From: Arthrobacter sp. CJ23
GTDB lineage: Bacteria > Actinomycetota > Actinomycetes > Actinomycetales > Micrococcaceae
Assembly (NCBI RefSeq): GCF_024741795.1
Contig: NZ_CP102950.1
Location: forward strand, 868,001-932,000
Direction of reading: 5' to 3'
DNA length: 64,000 bases
Numbering within the stretch: position 1 is the stretch's first letter; each line of letters opens with the position of its first letter. The notes under the pieces are model-generated. The model was not told the DNA's origin and searched no databases. It was given only the letters and a program-made list of their open reading frames with translations. A program made the position numbers and the translations under genes. Below, piece by piece: positions 61,359-64,000 of the stretch.

Positions 61359-62642
61359 ATGGAATTCGCACTTCTCAGCGACGCTGAATTCGAGACCTTC
61401 GCCAAGGGCCACCCCCAAAACACCTTCATTCAGTCGATGGACCTCACGCGCTTCCAGCGTGCCCGGGGCCAGGTTGTGGAACTGTTCGGCGTCCGCCGCG
61501 GCGGCATCCTGATTGCCGCCGGGAAGCTCGTGTACACGGCCAACCGCTTCGGCTACAAGATCTGCGACTGCGCCAAGGGCCCGCTCATGGACTACAGCGA
61601 CGCCGAGGCGCTCGGCTTCGTCGTCGGGCAGTTGAAGAAGCACGCCGCCTCCCGGAAGGCCGCTGAACTGCGGATTTCGCCCAATCTGCGGTACCTCGCC
61701 CGCGACGAGGACGGCGCCGAGCACCCGGAGGTGGAGGACAACCGCTGGCTGGTGGCCGCGCTGGCCGGCCAGGGCTTCGCCCACCAGGGCTCGGACATGA
61801 ACTTCGCCAACATCAACTGGATGTTCGTGAAGACGCTCGACGGCGTGGCGGATTCCGAAGAGCTCATCATGGGCATGAACTACCGCACCCGCAAGGCCAT
61901 CCGGAAGGCCGAGAAGAACGGCGTGTACCTGGAACAGGCCACGCTGGAGACCTTGGACGAGTTCTACGGTGCCCTGAGCACCGCCGGCGACGAGAAGGGC
62001 TTCACCTACCGCGAGCGCGCGTACTACGAGCAGCTGCTCAAGAGCACCTCCGATGAGTTCACCAAGCTCATGATGGCCAAGATCAACATCCCGGAATACC
62101 GGCGCTCCATCACGGAACGCCTCGACGCCGAGTCCCTGGTCCTGGCCGATCTGCGCCGCGAGGTGGAGGAGACGGGCAGCAAGAAGAAGGCCAACCGCAT
62201 CAAGGTGGTCCAGGACCTCGTTGACAGCTACGAGCGCAGCCTCAAGGACATCGAGCGCTTCCCGGACTCCGTCGGCGTGGCCACCGTGGCAGCCATCCAC
62301 TTTGCCTGCTTCGGCGATGAGCTGGTCTGCGTGATCGGCGGCACCGTGCAGGACTACATCTACTTCAACGGCGCCACGTCCCTGTACTGGGGCATGATGC
62401 TGCACGCCCTGCACAACGGCTATTCCCGGTACAACTTCTACGGCACCTTCGGCATCCAAGGCCAGGACGAGGAAGGGCACGGCGGCTACGCCTTCAAGAA
62501 GGGCTTTGGCGGCGAGGTGGTGCAGTTGCTGGGCGATTTCGTGGCCCCGGTGAATCCGCCGGTCTTCCACGCAAACCGCCTCGCGAGGAAAGCGATCGGC
62601 GTTGCACAGGATCTGCTGGGAAGATTGCGGGGAAAGCGGTAA
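61359..62642 (+). CDS. FemX-type peptidoglycan bridge ligase 2
   Basis: 427 residues. FALLSDAEFETFAKGHPQNTF at the start is typical of FemA/FemX of Gram-positives. MGMNYRTRKAIRKAEKNGVYL stands before the second domain. A charged coiled-coil insert of about 50 residues (RREVEETGSKKKANRIKVVQ) is the helical arm found in FemA. FYGTFGIQGQDEEGHGGYAFKKGFGG closes the second domain. The start could also be TTG at 61332, which has GAGGT 8 bases upstream. It probably adds a further residue to the interpeptide bridge. Confidence 0.87.
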   Translation: MEFALLSDAEFETFAKGHPQNTFIQSMDLTRFQRARGQVVELFGVRRGGILIAAGKLVYTANRFGYKICDCAKGPLMDYSDAEALGFVVGQLKKHAASRKAAELRISPNLRYLARDEDGAEHPEVEDNRWLVAALAGQGFAHQGSDMNFANINWMFVKTLDGVADSEELIMGMNYRTRKAIRKAEKNGVYLEQATLETLDEFYGALSTAGDEKGFTYRERAYYEQLLKSTSDEFTKLMMAKINIPEYRRSITERLDAESLVLADLRREVEETGSKKKANRIKVVQDLVDSYERSLKDIERFPDSVGVATVAAIHFACFGDELVCVIGGTVQDYIYFNGATSLYWGMMLHALHNGYSRYNFYGTFGIQGQDEEGHGGYAFKKGFGGEVVQLLGDFVAPVNPPVFHANRLARKAIGVAQDLLGRLRGKR

Positions 62643-62669
62643 TCCGTCCACCAAGGGAGGAAGAACAGA

Positions 62670-64000
62670 GTGACTGAAGGACCCCAGGGCGCCGGTTCCC
62701 GGCCCCACACGGACGGTCTTCCCAAGACGCAGCCGCTCAGGCCTTCCCAAGTCCGCCAGAATGTCAACGCCAAGCGCATGCTCCGCCGGCTAGTGCAGGG
62801 GGAGAACCCGCCCACCGCGCCCATGAGCATCGTGGACCGCCTGGCGGGCAGCCCCTACGCCAACCCCACCATCCAGGTGGGCGGCGTTGACGCGTCGGCG
62901 CGCAAGACGATCGACTTTGCCCTGCACCTGGCCGAGTCCATGTTCCGGTACGGTGCGGGTGCCCTCGAGGTTGAGACCAGTATGATCGCCGTGACGGCGG
63001 CGCTGGGGCTGAAGAACATCGAGGTGGACATCACCAACCAGTCCTTCGCCATCAACTACGCTCCCAAGGACCAGACGCCCATCTCGCTTCTGCGGGTGGT
63101 CCGGTCCTGGACCAACAACTACGCCGGGCTGGCCCAGGTGCACCAGCTGGTCACGGACATCGTGGCCGGGGGAGTGGGCCGTTCCGAGGCGGTGCGGCGG
63201 CTGGATGAGATCATCCGCAGCACCAAGCCGTTCCCGCGCTGGATGGTCACCATGGCCTTCGGCGTGTTCGCCGCCGTGTTCGTGGGTGTGCTGGGCGGCG
63301 GCCCCGGCGCCTCGGGCCTGGCCTTCGTGGCCAATCTGCTGGTCAACCTGGTGGCCCGCCAGCTGGGCAAATGGCGCACGCCGGACTTCTTCGCCACCAT
63401 GGCGTGTTCGTTCCTGGTCACCTTCATCGCCCTGGCACTGAAGTGGGCGGGGGCGGACATCGCGCCGTCCATCGTGGTGGCGGGCGGCATCCTGCTGCTG
63501 CTGCCCACGGGCCGCCTCGTCTCGTCCGTGCAGGACGCCATCAATGGCTTCCCTGTCACCGCGGCCGGCCGCTTCCTCTCGACCCTCCTGACCTTCGGCG
63601 CGATCGTCGCCGGCATCGCCGTCGCGGTGGTCTGCGGGGAGCTGATCGGCAGCGAGGTCCTGGACGTCACCCAAACATTCCCCGAGGCGTATCCATTGTG
63701 GGGCCAGGCGATCCTGATCGCCGTTGCGGTGGTGGCCATCGGCGTCACCGAACAGACGCAGACCAGGCTTTTGCTTCCGACCGCGGCGGTGGGCTTGGTG
63801 GGATTCTTCGCCCTGTGGGGGGCCACCTTCCTCGGCCTGGGCGACCGCTTGTCGCCCGCCATCGCGGCGGTCATCATCGGTTTGCTGGCCCGGGTGGTCG
63901 CCCTGAAGCTCGGCGCGCCCCAGCTGGTGGTGGCCGTGCCGGCAGCCTTGATCCTGCTGCCGGGACTCAAGATATTCCGTTCCATGTATGTCTTGACCGT
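62670..64000 (+). CDS. ThrE-family threonine/serine exporter, cut by window end
   Basis: 443 codons are visible and the frame is still open at the end. The N-terminal cytoplasmic domain has SYANPTIQV-like spacing and ALHLAESMFRYGAGALEVETSM, then AVRRLDEIIRSTKPFPRWM before the first helix: the ThrE/PRM10 layout. At least nine membrane helices follow (MAFGVFAAVFVGVLGGG onward), with PAALILLPGLKIF near the edge. The GTG at 62670 has GGGAGG 9 bases upstream. It is 27 bases after femX 2, so they may be co-transcribed. Confidence 0.9.
   Translation, partial: MTEGPQGAGSRPHTDGLPKTQPLRPSQVRQNVNAKRMLRRLVQGENPPTAPMSIVDRLAGSPYANPTIQVGGVDASARKTIDFALHLAESMFRYGAGALEVETSMIAVTAALGLKNIEVDITNQSFAINYAPKDQTPISLLRVVRSWTNNYAGLAQVHQLVTDIVAGGVGRSEAVRRLDEIIRSTKPFPRWMVTMAFGVFAAVFVGVLGGGPGASGLAFVANLLVNLVARQLGKWRTPDFFATMACSFLVTFIALALKWAGADIAPSIVVAGGILLLLPTGRLVSSVQDAINGFPVTAAGRFLSTLLTFGAIVAGIAVAVVCGELIGSEVLDVTQTFPEAYPLWGQAILIAVAVVAIGVTEQTQTRLLLPTAAVGLVGFFALWGATFLGLGDRLSPAIAAVIIGLLARVVALKLGAPQLVVAVPAALILLPGLKIFRSMYVLT

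Noticed and set aside
59748..62750. 1000-codon antisense ORF opposite the nuclease and FemX-type genes
   Set aside because: A shadow frame that covers three clear genes and their gaps, with no recognisable domain.

Overview
The window is high-GC actinobacterial chromosome, best matching the Arthrobacter/Pseudarthrobacter group (Micrococcaceae). This rests on the rRNA operon without spacer tRNAs, a DUF4193 protein, a DUF4032 protein, a CmtR-type regulator, FemX-type ligases and strong G/C preference at third codon positions. The genus is inference from gene content; no alignment was run.

Layout. 1-4447: end of 16S, spacer, 23S, 5S and terminator, with a long complementary pair bracketing the 23S. 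4511-5540: an SRPBCC protein and a GNAT acetyltransferase. 5537-14498: an alpha-glucoside/maltodextrin locus. A LacI regulator and a GH13 alpha-glucosidase point left; a binding protein, two permeases and a second GH13 enzyme point right; two LacI-type operators lie in the divergent gap. The locus has no ATPase; a UgpC/MsiK-type ATPase at 28857-29939 is the likely partner. 14559-25650: a GlcD-type flavoprotein, a CynX-type transporter, and a left-pointing operon of a Dpp/Opp-type ABC importer plus a CodA-like amidohydrolase, next to a divergent GntR/FCD regulator. The transporter gene and the operon have near-identical promoters, each followed two bases later by TTTGGTATACCAAA or a one-mismatch copy. 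This looks like a small undescribed uptake-and-hydrolysis regulon. 25707-33483: DUF4032 protein, GH20 hexosaminidase, the ATPase, trehalose synthesis (otsA-otsB) and a membrane-anchored DsbA-like protein.

33719-46965 is the accessory part: tRNA-Thr, an atypical proline dehydrogenase, small and decayed ORFs, a DUF4193 protein, a secreted protein, and an agmatine deiminase/permease operon with a 24-codon upstream ORF and two matching inverted repeats around a clear promoter. Then follow a gene split by an in-frame TGA, an ECF sigma factor operon, a META-like lipoprotein, a ChrB-domain protein with an MFS transporter behind a 24-bp palindrome, a frameshifted cupin remnant, and a fused remnant of flbD and motB, meaning that flagellar genes once lay here.

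46996-51455: metal and stress genes: CmtR-type sensor with a CDF transporter and a small thioredoxin-fold protein; a probably leaderless ArsR regulator with an AHSA1-type protein; a TetR/MFS drug-efflux pair around an 11-bp-arm operator. 51609-59173: a tandem glycine riboswitch followed by gcvP-gcvT-gcvH-glyA-sdaA, which together take glycine to serine and pyruvate. 59260-64000: a DRGH nuclease, two FemX-type peptidoglycan bridge ligases and a ThrE-type exporter that runs off the end of the window.
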